This document shows positions 48,745 through 57,987 of a DNA stretch of 64,000 nt, one piece after another (the stretch's first letter is position 1; every line of letters begins with the position of its first letter). The notes beneath the pieces were generated by a model. That model worked only from the letters and a program-made list of their open reading frames with translations. It did no database searches and had not been told where the DNA came from. Made by a program: the position numbers and the translations under genes. Origin of the DNA: Prorocentrum cordatum (taxonomy: Eukaryota > Sar > Dinophyceae > Prorocentrales > Prorocentraceae); assembly GCA_963575745.1 (NCBI GenBank), contig CAUYUJ010017893.1, positions 27,501 through 91,500 on the forward strand, in the 5' to 3' direction.

Positions 48745-49636
48745 TGCACGCCGCGCTGTGGGCTGCGGGCAAGCGGGGCGCAGCGCACCTCGCCGCGCGT
48801 GGACGCGCCGCGCCAGGCCTGCCGGGGGGCCGCTGGGGCCGTCGGGCCTCGGCCGTCGGTCGTCCTGTTCGGCGCCCAAGCAGTGCGTGGGTTGATCGAC
48901 AAGGCCCCAGAGATCCAACGCATTCGGCCTCGAGGGAGGGGCCCTCGCCGGGCCCCGGGACCGTCGACAGAAACGACTCAGGATGAGAATCCAGCCCTGG
49001 GGAATGGGTCGAGACTTCGGGCGACCGCGCATTGAAAAAATCACGGCACAGGATCTCTGGTCTCTGGGGCCGTCGGTCGTCTGTTCGGTACAGTACACCA
49101 GAGGAAAACCCTAATCAGTGGATGGCTTGATCGATAAGGAAATCGACCAGGAACCCGGGAGCCCCGAAAGCCACCGAAAGACGGATTTGCGACGCTAGAA
49201 TTCACGGGAAACATCAGAGAGGTGAGGGAGGGAGGGAGGGAGGGAGGGGAGGATGGAACGGGGGGCGGAAGAGAGAGTGATGAAGGGGTCGCTCCACCTC
49301 CCTTCCCCGCTTCTCTTCACCCCCCACTCCTCTCCCTCCCCCGCCACTATCCCTCCCCGTCCAGTCTTCTTGTGCCCGTGGCTCCCTCGACCTCGCTCTC
49401 TTCGCTCGCCTCTCTCGCACTTGTTGTGGGAAACCTCCTCGCCTCCCCCCCTCGTCCCTCATCCCTCGCCCTCGCCCCCCCACGTTTCCCTATCGACGGC
49501 GGGCCGATGGGCGGGCAACGAACGGGCGACCATCTTTTCGGCACACGCTTCTCGCTCAGCCGCGGTCCCGGCGACCAAGTCGCACTCACGCCGAGATTCA
49601 ACTCGTGTCTGAATTTCATTCTCCCCTCTTTTTCCC

Positions 49637-49639
<3 letters not shown>
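48745..49639. other. Intergenic, no gene seen
   Basis: GC-rich unique sequence with a GGGA run near 49208-49245 and a pyrimidine-rich block 49300-49480. No frame shows protein-like composition. Confidence 0.4.
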
Positions 49640-49716
<77 letters not shown>

Positions 49717-49735
49717 TCGACGACGATGAAGACGA
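49640..49735. repeat. (GAC)n and GACGGC array
   Basis: GAC triplets followed by seven GACGGC hexamers and then GAC/GAA triplets. Confidence 0.9.
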
Positions 49736-49916
49736 CGACCCACCTCAGACGACGACCCACCTGGAGCGCGTTCTGTTCTGTTCAGGGATTCGAGTCGGAT
49801 CCTGCCGCGGCGACAACGGGGGGCCCCCGTCGCAGTCCCTGCTGCGCCACCTTGACATGCACGCAGAACGGTCAGGAGCACGGACGACGTCGCCATTCAC
49901 TACCCCCAAACACCGC

Positions 49917-50108
49917 TCAAGTCACGCGAGGGCGCTTCGGGGAAGGCGGGGCACCAACCTCACCCTGGCCCTCGTCGTCATTGTCGGTGCCGAAGGCGTC
50001 CGGGGGGCCCTCCACCTGCAGGCCGCACGCGTCTGGCGCGGGCTCCACGTCGACCTCGAACTCGAGCTGCTCTGGATACTCGATCGTTTCCGGGAAGAGG
50101 TCGAAGTC
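49917..50108 (-). CDS. Acidic C-terminal exon with basic tail
   Basis: Minus-strand frame of 63 codons between a C-tract acceptor (CCCAGAG|GACTTC) and a TGA at 49917-49919. The sequence is strongly acidic (DFDLFPETIEYPEQLEFEVD, then DNDDEGQGEVG) and ends SPKRPRVT, a nuclear-localisation-like basic tail at the very C-terminus. Composition differs sharply from the repeat-derived frames around it, which supports coding. Upstream exons are not identified; they should lie between 50109 and about 52400, a stretch disturbed by the large inverted repeat and the CA array. The LEFEVD word also occurs in the Tyr/Gly repeat protein (residues 109-114), which may be coincidence. Confidence 0.6.
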   Translation of the reverse strand, partial: DFDLFPETIEYPEQLEFEVDVEPAPDACGLQVEGPPDAFGTDNDDEGQGEVGAPPSPKRPRVT

Positions 50109-50354
50109 CTCTGGGCTCGGGGGGGGGCCCGCATGCCCTCCCAGAGGCCCTAGCCCGACGCTTTCCCTCAGTTACTCCCCATCTTTCCCTCAGTCTCTCT
50201 TTCCCTCCCCTTCCATCCCCTATTTCCCTCCTCCCTCTCCCCCCCCCCTCCTCCCTCCCTCAGTTCCCCCCTCTTTCACATCCCCCCCCTCCCTCCCTCC
50301 CGCACTCCCCGCTTCCCCCCCCTCCCTCCCCGCTCTTCTCCCTCCCTACCCTCG

Positions 50355-51112
50355 TCCCTCCCTCCCCCTCCCCCCCTCCCCGCTTTCCCTCCCCTCTTCA
50401 CATGCTCAAGATGTTGCTCCAAGTCCAGCCTCGGGCGTACCAGAGAGTGGATTCCGCCCAGATCCTCAAGGAACCTTGGAGGTCCTGATGGGGGTCCACT
50501 CAGAGGACTGGAGGCGCCTTGAGGCCCTCTCGGGGCCTTCCTTGGAGCCTCCTCAGGGCGTTCCCGGGCCCCCTTCGGAGTTCCTCGGCGCTCCCCGAAA
50601 CCATGCATCCTACCGCTGGTCTATGCTGAAGCGAGCCCCCTGCGACGCCATTTTGTGGCCATTGTCTTCCCGCGATTATTCGTGGTCGCGGCTCGCTTTG
50701 ATGCAGCAAGAAGAATCTAATTTTAACTTGAATGCGTTGGGGGCAAAAGTAAGCTGGCCCCCTCCCCCTCGGGGGAGGGGGCCACGAATAATCGCGGGAA
50801 GACAATGGCCACAAAATGGCGTCGCAGGGGGCTCGCTTCAGCATAGACCAGCGGTAGGATGCATGGTTTCGGGGAGCGCCGAGGAACTCCGAAGGCAGCC
50901 CGGGAACGCCCTGAGGAGGCTCCAAGGAAGGCCCCGAGAGGGCCTCAAGGCGCCTCCAGTCCTCTGAGTGGACCCCCATCAGGATCGCCAAGGTTCCTTG
51001 AGGATCTGGGCGGAATCCACTCTCTGGTACGCCCGAGGCTGGACTTGGAGCAACATCTTGAGCATGTGAAGAGGGGAAAGCGGGGAGGGGGGGAGGGAGG
51101 GGGAGGGAGGGA
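50355..51112. repeat. Large inverted repeat, arms about 330 bp
   Basis: Bases 50355-50685 recur in reverse complement at 50782-51112 with about 98% identity by eye (a few substitutions and a small indel in the purine end). The 96-bp spacer contains a second hairpin at 50755-50784 (TGGCCCCCTCCCC and its complement around CTCG). The arms are not low-complexity. Open frames on both strands are mirror images of each other and I do not call them genes. Confidence 0.9.
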
Positions 51113-51445
51113 GGTGAAAGAGGGAGGGGAGGGAGGGGAGGAAGGTGAAAGAGGGAGCCCCCTGGCGAGCGTCCGGCGGCTGCTCCGCGGCGCACCCCAG
51201 GCCGCAGCCCGCCGCGTCGTCGAGCTCCTGCAGGCGCGGGGGCCGCGGGCTGGCGGGCGCTATCCTTCCCAGACCCTCCTATTCCGTTTGCCTCCTTCTC
51301 CCCTTTGTTCCTCATATTCCCCCCCCTTCCTCCTCGCCCACTCCGTTGCCGTCACCGCGTTCCCCCCCCTCCTCCTGCTAATCCGCCTTCGTTTTCGCCT
51401 ACCTCCTCCAAGCCCCGCGGCCTCCGCTTTCCGAGGCCCCAATGC

Positions 51446-51543
51446 CACAAACACACGCGCACGCGCGCGCGCACACGCACACACGCACGCACGCACACAC
51501 ACGCACGCACGCACACACACACACACACGCACACACACACACA

Positions 51544-51618
<75 letters not shown>

Positions 51619-51710
51619 GCGCACACACACAAACACAACAAACACACCCACACACACACACTCACTCACACAACCACACTCACACACACACACTCACGCT
51701 AACTGGCATG
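51446..51710. repeat. CA and ACGC dinucleotide/tetranucleotide array
   Basis: About 265 bp of alternating purine and pyrimidine: (CA)n, then an uninterrupted (CACG)n core at about 51540-51625, then (CA)n again. Such sequence favours Z-DNA. Frames through it (CVCVRACV, THARTHAR) are not genes. Confidence 0.95.
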
Positions 51711-51727
51711 ACTCTAGCCCGACACCG

Positions 51728-51914
51728 CTAAGACCCAGGAATCTTGGACCCACTCGGCGTGTCGAGCTCAAGGATGGAGTCATCCATCAGGGTCGAGGCT
51801 GCCGCCGACAGGCGGCGCGGGCCGCCCGCCTGCTTGCAGCAGGCCCCCCTCCAGCCTCAGCAGGAAGGACGTGCGGGGAGCGTTGGCAGGCGAGCTGGGG
51901 GCGTTGAGCCGAAT
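51728..51914 (-). CDS. Candidate terminal exon, frame uncertain
   Basis: After a long pyrimidine tract and the acceptor GCCGCCAG, one frame reads NAPSSPANAPRTSFLLRLEG and stops at 51780. Another frame in its 3' half reads STLMDDSILELDTPSGSK and stops at 51728. Either could be the end of a gene; both are short, so chance is possible. No family is recognised. Confidence 0.3.
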
Positions 51915-51935
51915 CCTGGCGGCAAGTAGAGGGCG

Positions 51936-52015
51936 AAGGAAAAAAAAAAAAAAAAAAAAAAAGAAAAAAAAAAGAAGAGAAAAAAAAAAGTAAATAAAAA
52001 AGAAAAAAAAATAGG
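51936..52015. repeat. A-rich homopolymer tract
   Basis: Nearly pure A with scattered G. On the minus strand it is an 80-base T/C tract immediately before an AG acceptor at 51915, so it could be a strong pyrimidine tract for the candidate exon that follows. Confidence 0.85.
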
Positions 52016-52438
52016 GGGGAGCGGCAAGGGCCCCCCAGGTTCCAGTCGGTTGGCGGTCGTTTCTACATCCTCACCCCCCCTCCTCCCTCCTCCTCCGCCT
52101 CCTCCTCCTCCGCCTCCTCCTCTCCTGCCCCTCCTCCTGACGTCACTCCCCCCATCGCCCCTCAGCACTTTTCCTTCGCTCTCCCCCTCCTTCCCCCCCC
52201 CCCCCCCCCCCCCTCCCTGGCACACGAACGGCTAACATAACGCCAAAACAACTTGGGGCTAGCACCATGATGTCCTGAGAACTCGGGGCGCTAGCCCTTG
52301 TTTTTTTTTTTTGTGGGAGGAGGGGGGTCATCCCCGATTGGGCCCCCCTGGGGCCCTGGTCCGCGCCCTCCCCGCTCCCCGCCCTCCTCCTTCCTCGCTC
52401 ATTCCCCCGTTCACTGCATCATGTGGCTCATACTTGCT
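52016..52438. other. Intergenic, pyrimidine-rich on the plus strand
   Basis: Downstream of the methyltransferase stop. It holds TCC-rich runs (52077-52215), a C homopolymer near 52196 and a T homopolymer near 52302. No gene is seen. Confidence 0.5.
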
Positions 52439-54733
52439 TCAGGCCATTCTGCAAAGGGGCAGGGGCGGGGGGGGCATATTACGCATGACCCATTCCTCGG
52501 TGTCCGACTCCTGGCCGATGGCGTCGTCGGCGTTGGCGACGCTGCCGGGGGAGGGCGGCGTCGGCGTGGAGGACTGGGGCTGCACCTCGCCCTTGCCCTC
52601 GTCCGACTCGTCCTGGCAGCTGCCCTCCTCGGCCACCTCGGTCGTGATCTTAGCCGCCTTGAAGAAGTTCAGCAAGCCCTTCCCTGGAAGATAGAAGCCG
52701 TCGATGCGGGGCGGAAGCCTCAGGACAGGCACCAGTGCGTCGCGTAGAACAGCAGCGATCATGGGAGGCGCATAGCTATTCCCCAACGCTTTCAGCATTG
52801 CTGTCTTCGGCATAAGCTTCACATCCAAATCAGTGATGCCAAACAGATTGGCTCGCTCTTCCAGCTTCAGATACCTGCTGCCTTTAGGGTGGCACCCGAA
52901 GCCGAGCGGGACAAGGTAGAGGTCTGAATTGCCGCACTTCAACGTCGGGCACGTGTCACTGAGCCAATACATCTTGCCGTAACTCTTGTACTTGCCCGGC
53001 TGACGGCACGCGTCCACGACGGCCACCTTGCCTTTGCGCGCGGGGTCGTTCATGGCAGACGCCACGTCTGACATCTCAAAGAAAACTTTGACGTTGTCTA
53101 CTTGCGCCTGCGTCCTCAGCTTCTGCTCGCCCTTGCGATGCTCCGGGCCGACGGGCGTTTCCAAGAACTTCTGCAGCTTCACCGTAGGGACGGATATGTC
53201 ACCACACGCCTTCAGCTTGGAGAAGTCAACATTTGCGAGAGTGTCCTGGTGCCACATCAAGATCACTGCGCGAGTGCGCGACTGGGGGATGCCATACTGC
53301 GTCAAGTTCCTGACCATGTACATCACCTTCATCCACGGGGCGTGCGTGGCCAAGTACTCCATGATCTCCTCGATGAACGGCGGCTGGTTGCCGACGACCT
53401 GGGTGATCCCCTTCGCGTTCTCGAGCAGGGCGACCTCGAGCCTCTCCGTTGTCTCCGTCGTCTCGCGGCTCGACATCTCCTTTATGCACTCTAACGTGTG
53501 CCGAAAGACGTTCGCCCTGTCGTCGCCGGCCGCCAACCTCTTGCCCTGGGACGAAAATGGCGGGCACGGCGGCCCGCCGCAGAGGAGCCTGGCGTGCGGC
53601 ATGGACTTGGGCTTCACTCGGGTGATGTCCCCCTGTAGTTTGCCGACGTGGATCGCCGGCCACTCGCCCTCGGGCACGAGCTCCTTCAGGGGTCCTGCGG
53701 GGGGCCAGCGGGGGCCTACATGAGCTACACCTCCGTCCCCTCGCGAGGTTATCGCGCGAGTTGTCTGCCAAGTCGATGCGTTTGCACGCAGCGTGGGCGC
53801 TCTGACCGAAGAGCGCGTTTCCATCGCAGCGCTTCCGAGCGTTTCCGAGCGTTTCCGAGTGTTTCCGACCGTTTCCGACTGTTTCCGACTGTTTCCGCGC
53901 GGCCCCGAGCAGCTGAAACGGTGTTTCCGTTGTCGCGTGGGCGTGGATGCGGGGGCGTTTCCGACCGTTTCCGAGTGTTTCCGAGTGTTTCCGACTGCAC
54001 GTTTCCAAGGCGGCGGGGTTGCAGGGCACCGGGGTCGCAGGGCGCGAGGCGGGCCCGATGGGGGCGCGCGCGGGCCCCCCGAGAGCGACATGAGGGCCTC
54101 GCGACGCCCGTGGACCTCGCATCCGAACCCTCGCCTACAAATCACTTCATCAAAGCCCTCCTCCTCCCCCCCTCCTGGGGCCTCGGCCATCCCCCTTCTT
54201 CCCGCTGCCCCCCTCGCGCGCACTTGCCGTCATCTCACTCGGGTTGCCCTCTTCCCTCTCCCCCATCCTCCTCCTCGCCCTAGTGATCCCCCAAACCCCC
54301 CGTCCTCGTCCCCATCATGCCTCCTCCTCCTCTCCTCATCCTCTCTACCTCATCGTCCCCCCCCTGCCCTTCCTTCTCCCGCGAGCTGTCCTGCAAGCCC
54401 CCTGTTCATGTCCCACGCCCCGCGCAGGACGGGCGTGATGCCGAGGGCCTTCAGGGCGCGGTGGTCGTTGAGCAGACCGCAACAAGGCGAGACCACTGTG
54501 ATCTGCTTGCGCTCTGCCCCATCCCCGGGAATGCGCAACGCACGGAGGAAGGCAAAGGGCCACTGCATCCTGCAGCGCTGCAGCCCCCCCGGGAAGGGGC
54601 CAGGGGCCACAATTGCTTCAGCAAGAAACGGGCAACGGACAAGGGGGCGGGGGGCATCGTAAGGATACAGGACGCGCAGGAGGGCACGGATGTCGGCGAA
54701 CCTATGGCGCAACGGCGCAGCCTGCGGCGCAAC

Positions 54734-54832
<99 letters not shown>

Positions 54833-54941
54833 GAGTGGCACTGGTTCCCAGCAGGGGCCCCCGAAGCCCCGAAGGGGGAGTTCTACCACTCTAAGGAGGA
54901 CCCCGCAGGGACGCCGCCTGCGCTCCCCTGTGGCCGCCTCA

Positions 54942-55004
<63 letters not shown>

Positions 55005-55945
55005 CCTTGGGGGCTGGCCCGCGGCCCGCGTTGGTTTGGCAGGTCTGCCTGCGGCACGCCCTCTACTCCACTGGCGGCCCAGCCCCCCGCCACCGCTCTC
55101 CACCAGTGGTCTGATGTCGCGAGCCAGGCCCTCTCGCAAGAGCTCTGGAGCCGAAGGCGGCCCCGACTGCTGGGGCCCCATCGCGCCCCGAAGCAGGTGG
55201 GCGCCTGGCGACGAGAGGCGGGGGGCGAAGATGACGCGGGAGAAAGGGGGGGGGGGGCGGGGAAAGGGGGGGGGGATGACACCCTTCGCCCCCTGCCTGA
55301 TTGGGAGATGGATAGACCCTGACCTTGGACTCCAGGACCCTAGGGAGGGGAGGGTGAGAAGGTGAGTCAGGTAAGCTTTCGGCACGCGGCGCTGGCGATT
55401 CCGCTCCACGCCGCCACCCGAGATCACGCGGGCATGTGTGGCAAGAACACATCCATCTCCGCCTGCGACACCACGTGCTTGGCATGCTGGAACTTAACCT
55501 GGGCGGGCTGCTGCGACTCGTGTCCGCGCCACGCCCACGCGGCCAACCTGGCCAACAGCGTTTGCCTGTTTGGCTCCAGCTCAACAGTTCTCCATTTGAA
55601 ACAAGCCGGGTGATGTTTGCCGCAGCGCGCTACCCAGGCCCGTTGTTTACCGTTCACATGACGAGCGTTATCAAAGTGTATCTTGATCGGCGCGATGCCG
55701 GGGGCCACCACAGTCACGACCTCGCATATGTCACCTCGCTCTCGAGTGCCAGGCGGAGGCGGGCAGATGACTTGAGCAGCGATAATCCAATCGTCTGTGT
55801 CATAATCGTGCTTATCGCCAATGACCGAGAGGATGAGGCCAGCCGGGTCCCCCTCCCCCTGGCCGCCGGAGGTGCCGCCGTCGCCTTCGTCCTCGAGAAC
55901 GCCGCCCGCGCGCCCTTCACCTGGCGACGGCGGAGGTCGCGGGCG
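52439..55945 (-). CDS. Cytosine-5 DNA methyltransferase, 5' end in the gap
   Basis: Exons inferred: 55430 to at least 55915, 54721-54391 and 53694-52439. The first coding block has an acidic stretch and a Cys/His/Trp cluster (HPACFKWRTVELEPN). The second carries motif I, the S-adenosylmethionine site (VVSPCCGLLNDHRALKALG). The third has GDI (motif III), GGPPCPPFSSQG with the catalytic Cys near 53567 (motif IV), ENAKG (motif VI), QYGIPQSRTR (motif VIII), LKLEERANLFGI (before motif X) and ALGNSYAPPMIAAVL (motif X), then an acidic Ser/Pro tail. All core motifs are intact, so it is probably active on DNA. Motif IV has PCPPFS where most families have PCQGFS. The joins at 54391/53694 keep frame (331 bp, then 2+1254 bp). 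A further exon within 54840-55370 is possible. It could be a host gene or derived from a retroelement: dinoflagellate retrotransposons are known to carry such enzymes, but I see no reverse transcriptase here. Confidence 0.85.
53815..54000. repeat. GTTTCCGA minisatellite in the methyltransferase intron
   Basis: At least 12 copies of a 10-11 bp unit (GTTTCCGAGC, GTTTCCGACT and variants) in two clusters, 53821-53905 and 53965-54008. It lies in the 696-bp intron before the catalytic exon and is read in all frames without adding coding sense. Confidence 0.8.
54722..55009. repeat. (CGA)n and (TCG)n arrays in inverted orientation inside an intron
   Basis: About 100 bp of CGA triplets (54730-54833) and about 60 bp of TCG triplets (54945-55003) flank 110 bp of unique sequence. 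The two arrays are reverse complements, so the intron RNA of the methyltransferase gene could form a long CGA/UCG stem. Confidence 0.85.
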
Positions 55946-56045
55946 NNNNNNNNNNNNNNNNNNNNNNNNNNNNNNNNNNNNNNNNNNNNNNNNNNNNNNN
56001 NNNNNNNNNNNNNNNNNNNNNNNNNNNNNNNNNNNNNNNNNNNNN
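55946..56045. other. Assembly gap, 100 N
   Basis: Exactly 100 N, the usual placeholder for a gap of unknown length. It cuts the 5' part of the methyltransferase gene. Confidence 0.99.
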
Positions 56046-56105
56046 TGTCGTCTTTGAGATTCTCAAAGACGACACGTTGTCGTCTTTGAGATTCTCAAAG
56101 ACGGC
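56046..56105. repeat. Two tandem perfect palindromes at the gap edge
   Basis: GTCGTCTTTGAGA and its reverse complement, separated by one base, form a 27-bp palindrome at 56047-56073. A second copy, with one change at its end, lies at 56079-56105. The period is 32 bp. The run begins one base after the N tract, so more copies may lie in the gap. Confidence 0.85.
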
Positions 56106-56267
56106 ACCCGTGTCGTTTGACAGCGGTACCCTCTGCGACGATTCTTAATCCGTATTCGTGGCAGCCCTCAGCTGCTGTGCACCCCCGCAGCTTCGGCGGC
56201 AACTCCTGTGCTGAGTCGCCGCCGTGGGGGCCTCAACCCCTTCCGACGGGGCACGCCTCGCCGACCA

Positions 56268-56293
56268 CGCGACGACGACGACGACGACAACGC

Positions 56294-56330
<37 letters not shown>

Positions 56331-56345
56331 CACGACGACGACACG
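56268..56345. repeat. (GAC)n triplet array
   Basis: Near-pure CGA/GAC triplets just downstream of the stop codon of the Tyr/Gly repeat gene. Confidence 0.9.
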
Positions 56346-56370
56346 GTGGTCGCCGACGCGTGCCCCGTGA

Positions 56371-57801
56371 TCACACGGAGCTTGAGCCCGCTGCGGTCGC
56401 CGCAGCGTAGTCGGCGACCGCCTTCAGCCACACCTGCGGCTGCGTGCGGCGGCTCCAGGCCGCGTACTTCTGGTCCTGCTCGGACAGGTCGTGCAAGCCC
56501 TGCAGGTGCTCCCGCACGGCCAGTGCTTTGGCGAGGCGGGTGTGCTTGCCCCCGCGGGGGCGGGGGCCGTCGCCCCCGTCCCCGTCCTTGCCGTCGCCCT
56601 TCACGTGGCCGCCGTAGCCGTCCTTCTTGTGGCCGCCGTAGCCGTCCTTCTTGTGGCCGCCGTAGTAGCCGTCGCCCTTGTCGTGGCTGTCGTAGCCGTC
56701 GCCCTTCTCGTGGCTGTAGTAGCCGTCGCCCTTCACGTGGCCGCTGTAGCCGTCGCCCTTCACGTGGCCGCTGTAGCCGACGCCTTTGTGGCCGTAGTAG
56801 CCGTCGCCCTTGTCGCGGCCACGCCACTCCTGGCCGTTGTAGCCGTCGCCTTTGTGGCCGTAGTAGTCGTCGCCCTTCACGTGGCTGTAGTAGCCGTCGC
56901 CCGTCTCGTGGCCATAGTAGCCGTCGCCCTTCTCGTGGCCATAGTAGCCGTCGCCCTTGTGGCCATAGTAGCCGTCGCCCTTCTCGTGGCCATAGTAGCC
57001 GTCGCCCTTGTGGCCATAGTAGCCGTCGCCCTTCTCACGGCCGTAGTAGCCGTCCTTGGCCCACCAACCGTCCTTGCCGTAGTAGCCGTTCTTGGTGTGG
57101 CCGCCGTAGTCGCCGTCCTTGTTGTGGCCGTAGTAGTAGCCGTCCTTGTTGTAGTAGCTGTCTTTGCCGCCGCGGCTGCAGCCGTCGTTGCCGTCCTTGT
57201 TGTAGTAGCTGTCTTTGCCGCCAACGCCCTCGCTGCTGTCGTCGTAGTCGTAGTAGTGGCGGCTTTTACGGCAACTGCTGTAATAGCCCTCGGCGTCGCC
57301 ATCGGCGGTGTAGCTCTCGCCAGCGCTGTCGTCGTAGCCACCGCCCTCAGCGTCGCCACCTTCGCACTCATCCGCCATGGCGCCCTCGTAGTCGCCGTCG
57401 CCCTCGTCGACCGCGTCGCCGCCGCCCGCGGCGTCGTCGCCACCACCCTCGGGCTCGTCGACCTCGAACTCGAGAAGGTGCTTCATCGAGTTCGTCGTCG
57501 GGTGCATGGGCGGCGCGAGGTTGAGCTTCTCGAGCAGCGAGTCCGCCACCGAGCCGCGCCGCGTCTGCACGCGAGCCTGTGCCGACCAGCACATCGCCTT
57601 GCGCTTCTTCTCGGCGGAGGCCATGGCGGCCGCCAAGACGTGCTCTGGCGGAGCCGTCCGCGGCGCGGTCGGCCGCTTCTTGGACGTCGGCTGCAGCCGC
57701 GACGGCTTCTCCCCCGCCACCTTCTCCCGTCGCTGCTGGATCTCGCTCGCCGCTGCGAGCAACATTGCCACCTCGGTGGCGTCGTCGCCACCGCCGCTCA
57801 T
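56371..57801 (-). CDS. Aromatic low-complexity repeat protein, KGDGYYGH repeats
   Basis: 476 aa if translation starts at the Met at 57801. This Met directly follows CTGCAG, a good acceptor-like context; an upstream Met at 57948 would add a Pro-rich leader. Layout: residues 1-110 hold short helices and basic clusters (SKKRP, AEKKRK) that could be nuclear-localisation signals. Residues 110-170 are Asp/Glu/Gly-rich. Residues about 170-410 are tandem 8-9-residue units of the type KGDGYYGHE with variants (KGVGYSGHV, KDGYGGHK). The last 66 residues are a non-repetitive helical domain (REHLQGLHDLSEQDQKYAAW). Tyr-Gly repeats with charged spacers resemble phase-separating or RNA-granule low-complexity domains; that is an analogy, not a family match. 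The methyltransferase gene follows on the same strand beyond an assembly gap. Coding status is well supported by the non-repeat flanks. Confidence 0.8.
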   Translation of the reverse strand: MSGGGDDATEVAMLLAAASEIQQRREKVAGEKPSRLQPTSKKRPTAPRTAPPEHVLAAAMASAEKKRKAMCWSAQARVQTRRGSVADSLLEKLNLAPPMHPTTNSMKHLLEFEVDEPEGGGDDAAGGGDAVDEGDGDYEGAMADECEGGDAEGGGYDDSAGESYTADGDAEGYYSSCRKSRHYYDYDDSSEGVGGKDSYYNKDGNDGCSRGGKDSYYNKDGYYYGHNKDGDYGGHTKNGYYGKDGWWAKDGYYGREKGDGYYGHKGDGYYGHEKGDGYYGHKGDGYYGHEKGDGYYGHETGDGYYSHVKGDDYYGHKGDGYNGQEWRGRDKGDGYYGHKGVGYSGHVKGDGYSGHVKGDGYYSHEKGDGYDSHDKGDGYYGGHKKDGYGGHKKDGYGGHVKGDGKDGDGGDGPRPRGGKHTRLAKALAVREHLQGLHDLSEQDQKYAAWSRRTQPQVWLKAVADYAAATAAGSSSV

Positions 57802-57945
57802 CTGCAGGGCGAGGCCGCGGCGGGCGTCGGGGGCCCCGCGCGGCGGGGGGGGGCGAGCACCCTGTGGAGGCGCGGGCCCCGCGCCGTGAACCCACGGCCC
57901 GCGCGCCGCGGGCGTGGCTGAACACACGGGCCACAACGGCGTCGG

Positions 57946-57951
<6 letters not shown>

Positions 57952-57985
<34 letters not shown>
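57952..57985. repeat. (GA)n microsatellite
   Basis: About 17 uninterrupted GA units. On the minus strand this is a CT tract about 150 bases upstream of the probable start of the Tyr/Gly-rich protein, where it could act as the pyrimidine tract of a leader splice site. Confidence 0.9.

Positions 57986-57987
<2 letters not shown>

Noticed and set aside
50500-51315. 271-aa minus ORF and its plus-strand twin
   Set aside because: They are mirror copies made by the inverted duplication and have no recognisable domain.
51260-51907. Cys/Val and Thr/His/Ala-rich ORFs
   Set aside because: Translations of the CA/CACG array.
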